A stretch of 6,386 nt of DNA from an uncultured Pirellulaceae bacterium (GTDB lineage: Bacteria > Planctomycetota > Planctomycetia > Pirellulales > Pirellulaceae). The DNA lies in NCBI GenBank assembly GCA_934255105.1, contig CAKQNH010000285.1, forward strand, positions 1 through 6,386, in the 5' to 3' direction. Shown here one piece after another: positions 4,816-6,386 of the stretch (positions are counted from its first letter, which is position 1; each line of letters starts with the position of its first letter). The position numbers and the translations under genes are program-made. The notes beneath the pieces were generated by a model. It saw nothing but the letters and a program-made list of their open reading frames with translations. It was not told the DNA's origin and did no database searches.

Positions 4816-5886
4816 ATGGCCATCGACCTTTCTACCAATTTCGGCGGCTTGCAACTCCGCTCGCCGATTATTGTCGGCGCGTGCCCACTGACCGCCAATA
4901 CCCAAAATCGCATCGCCATGGAGAGCGCCGGGGCTGGGGCGATGGTCTTGCCCTCTCTATTTGAAGAGCACGTAATTGCCTGGAAGGTTCGCAAGGGGAG
5001 TCAAGTTTCGGAGCGTGAGCAACAATTGCTCAGTCGTGTCACACAGGCCACCCGCGATACGTTGATCCCCAACATCGAGACCTACCTGTCGATCCTCAAT
5101 CGCGCGCAAGTGCTTTCGAATATTCCCATCATTGCCAGTCTACATGGCGGCACCGATGGGGACTGGCTGGACTTCGCAGGTGAATTGCAGGACACGGGTG
5201 CCAGCGCGATCGTACTGAACGTGCATCACAATTCCAATGTGGCGGGCGAAAAATCGCTGGACATGGAAGATACAGTCATCGAGCTGGCTAAGACGATCAA
5301 CGAATCCATCACGGTTCCACTGTTCCTCAAGCTACACCCCGAGTACACCAGCATTAGGCATCTAGCGCAACGTTTGCAGTCGGGCGTGCAAGGACTCATT
5401 CTTCTGGCGCGCGATCCCGAGACGGACATTGCACTGGACAGCTTTCAGGTGCGCAACACTTGGGGGCTCACCGTCCCCGGTTCCATCTCGCAGACGCTCA
5501 GCGCGTTAATGAGCGTCTACAGTCAGTGCCCCTCTATGCCACTGGCGGGCAACGGTGGTATCGCGCGTCCAGAGGATTTCATCAAAGTGCTGCTGGGTGG
5601 GGCGGACGCCGCTGTGATCGTATCGGCCATCTATCGCGACGGCCCCGATGTGATCCGCATGATGCTCGACGGGCTCAGGAATTTCATGGAGCGGCAGGGC
5701 ATGAGTTCGCTCGATGAACTGCGTGCCAAGAGACCTCGGCCGCTGAGCCATGAGGAGATCAGATTGAACACGATCGAGGGCTTGGCTGCCAGTCCCAGCA
5801 TAAGCGGGATCAACGCTAGCGAACATGTTATCCAGTGCGACCAATGGGGGCACCCATTAACGGCACCGGGCCCGCTATCCAGGTGA
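4816..5886 (+). CDS. Dihydroorotate dehydrogenase-like FMN-barrel protein
   Basis: This 356-residue cytoplasmic protein has the (beta/alpha)8 barrel plan of class 1 dihydroorotate dehydrogenases. It starts MAIDLSTNFGGLQLRSPIIV, followed by SAGAGAMVLPSLFEE (38-52), which is typical of the DHOD-like subgroup found in cyanobacteria, Bacteroidetes and planctomycetes. Near the C-terminus GNGGI (245-249) and GGADAAVIVSAIY (261-273) match the FMN phosphate-binding strands. The segment LFLKLHPEYTS (169-179) corresponds to the flavin-contacting lysine strand. True class 1 enzymes have an NxSCPN-type segment; here the matching stretch reads LNVHHNSNVAG (134-144) with no cysteine. Activity on dihydroorotate is therefore doubtful, and this is probably not the pyrD of pyrimidine synthesis. 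ATG at 4816 is chosen from its GGAG site and from alignment with the usual MDLST-like N-terminus. The gene stands alone; no pyr genes or pyruvate-ferredoxin oxidoreductase are visible nearby. Confidence 0.88.
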   Translation: MAIDLSTNFGGLQLRSPIIVGACPLTANTQNRIAMESAGAGAMVLPSLFEEHVIAWKVRKGSQVSEREQQLLSRVTQATRDTLIPNIETYLSILNRAQVLSNIPIIASLHGGTDGDWLDFAGELQDTGASAIVLNVHHNSNVAGEKSLDMEDTVIELAKTINESITVPLFLKLHPEYTSIRHLAQRLQSGVQGLILLARDPETDIALDSFQVRNTWGLTVPGSISQTLSALMSVYSQCPSMPLAGNGGIARPEDFIKVLLGGADAAVIVSAIYRDGPDVIRMMLDGLRNFMERQGMSSLDELRAKRPRPLSHEEIRLNTIEGLAASPSISGINASEHVIQCDQWGHPLTAPGPLSR

Positions 5887-5887
5887 T

Positions 5888-5904
5888 CGCCGCTCACTTC
5901 GGCG
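5888..5904 (+). terminator. Small GC hairpin after the DHOD-like gene
   Basis: CGCCG (5888-5892) and CGGCG (5900-5904) pair around a 7-nt loop one base after the TGA stop. The stem is short and no clean T-run follows, so terminator function is uncertain. Confidence 0.3.
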
Positions 5905-5941
5905 GCGGCATTAGCTCTACTCACGATTCTTTGTCAATCCG

Positions 5942-5964
5942 CATCACACTATCGCGGTGTGGTG
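5942..5964. terminator. Hairpin at the end of the partial minus-strand gene
   Basis: CATCACAC (5942-5949) pairs with GTGTGGTG (5957-5964), with one T.G wobble and a 7-nt loop. It overlaps the TAG stop of the minus-strand gene and lies in the convergent gap, so it could act for either transcript. No T-run accompanies it. Confidence 0.3.
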
Positions 5965-6386
5965 CCGATCCAAAACAACCGGCCAGCGGCGGCTAGTCCT
6001 GCTTGGCCTTGGAACTCGCGGCTTTGGCGGCGGCCATCCCACCGGGCGGCAGCGCTGCGCACGACGGCTTTGATCTTAAATTCCGAATCGATCCGTTCGG
6101 CGAGCGCCCGCGCCACGCCCAGTTGAAAACGCGACTGTGGATAGATGGGCGTCGCTGTCTCCTCTAAAGACCAACGCTCGATGGGTACGCGTAGCCAGAG
6201 CCGGGTTTGCTGCGCCGGCTCTGCCCAGTCCAAGCCGTCGCTGGCCTGGGTGCGGCGCTCCGCGTGTCTCCTCTGCCAATCGGCCTGCTCAGCAACCTGT
6301 TCGGCGACTATGACTCGCTGCAAGGACTGCGGAAGCCTGTCGACCGCAGTGCTGGCAATCCACACTTCCGCACGACTGCTGTGGGG
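5949..6386 (-). CDS. Unrecognised protein, 5' end outside the window
   Basis: The frame is open from the window edge to a TAG stop, 145 visible codons, so the start lies beyond 6386; an in-frame GTG at 6365 has no ribosome binding site. I recognise no domain. Visible features are a helix-prone stretch LQRVIVAEQVAEQADWQRRHAERR, then a segment LWLRVPIERWSLEE followed by FQLGVARALAERIDSEFKIKAVV that alternates strand-like and helical patterns, and an Arg/Gly/Ala-rich C-terminus. No membrane segment or signal peptide is present in the visible part. Codon use is GC-rich in line with metK and the DHOD-like gene, which supports real coding. It converges on the DHOD-like gene with 62 bp between stops. 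Confidence 0.65.
   Translation of the reverse strand, partial: PHSSRAEVWIASTAVDRLPQSLQRVIVAEQVAEQADWQRRHAERRTQASDGLDWAEPAQQTRLWLRVPIERWSLEETATPIYPQSRFQLGVARALAERIDSEFKIKAVVRSAAARWDGRRQSREFQGQAGLAAAGRLFWIGTTPR

Noticed and set aside
5506..5853. 115-residue minus-strand frame inside the DHOD-like gene
   Set aside because: Antisense shadow of a well-supported coding region.

Overview
The window looks like bacterial chromosome of moderate GC with widely spaced genes. My best guess is Planctomycetota (Pirellulales/Rhodopirellula-like). This rests on the style of the MetK, Rnk-like and dihydroorotate-dehydrogenase-like proteins, on weak terminators, and on non-ATG starts (GTG for two genes, probably TTG for a third). 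It is an inference, not a proof. There is no phage, plasmid, transposase, tRNA, rRNA or CRISPR locus in the window.

Layout. Positions 1-513 hold no convincing gene. Positions 175-453 are a tandem array of nine short hairpin units, preceded by a diverged unit (154-172) and followed by a 27-bp near-perfect palindrome (467-493) just past the metK stop. Five genes then read on the minus strand: metK (514-1707), a UPF0316-type membrane protein (1993-2529), two adjacent Rnk/GreA-C paralogues (2639-3082 and 3308-3748), and an unrecognised protein (3899-4441). The gaps between them are 109 to 285 bp, so they are probably separate transcription units rather than one tight operon. A 374-bp divergent region (4442-4815) separates this block from a plus-strand dihydroorotate-dehydrogenase-like gene (4816-5886). 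That gene converges, across 62 bp, on a minus-strand gene (5949-6386) whose 5' end lies outside the window.

Functional themes. MetK makes S-adenosylmethionine. The two Rnk-like proteins belong to a family that contacts RNA polymerase through a GreA-like C-terminal domain. The DHOD-like protein is an FMN-barrel protein of uncertain substrate. No shared pathway is visible.

Most interesting signal. The array units combine an 8-bp stem, a 3-nt loop and a GTAG tetranucleotide at the foot of the hairpin (minus strand, 8 of 9 units). This is the architecture of REP elements handled by RAYT/TnpA-REP Y1 transposases. The stems covary: every pair is Watson-Crick or G.U when read on the plus strand. 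The array also shows a 159-bp higher-order duplication. A second candidate is the leader of metK, where two nested inverted repeats lie between a possible promoter and the ribosome binding site.
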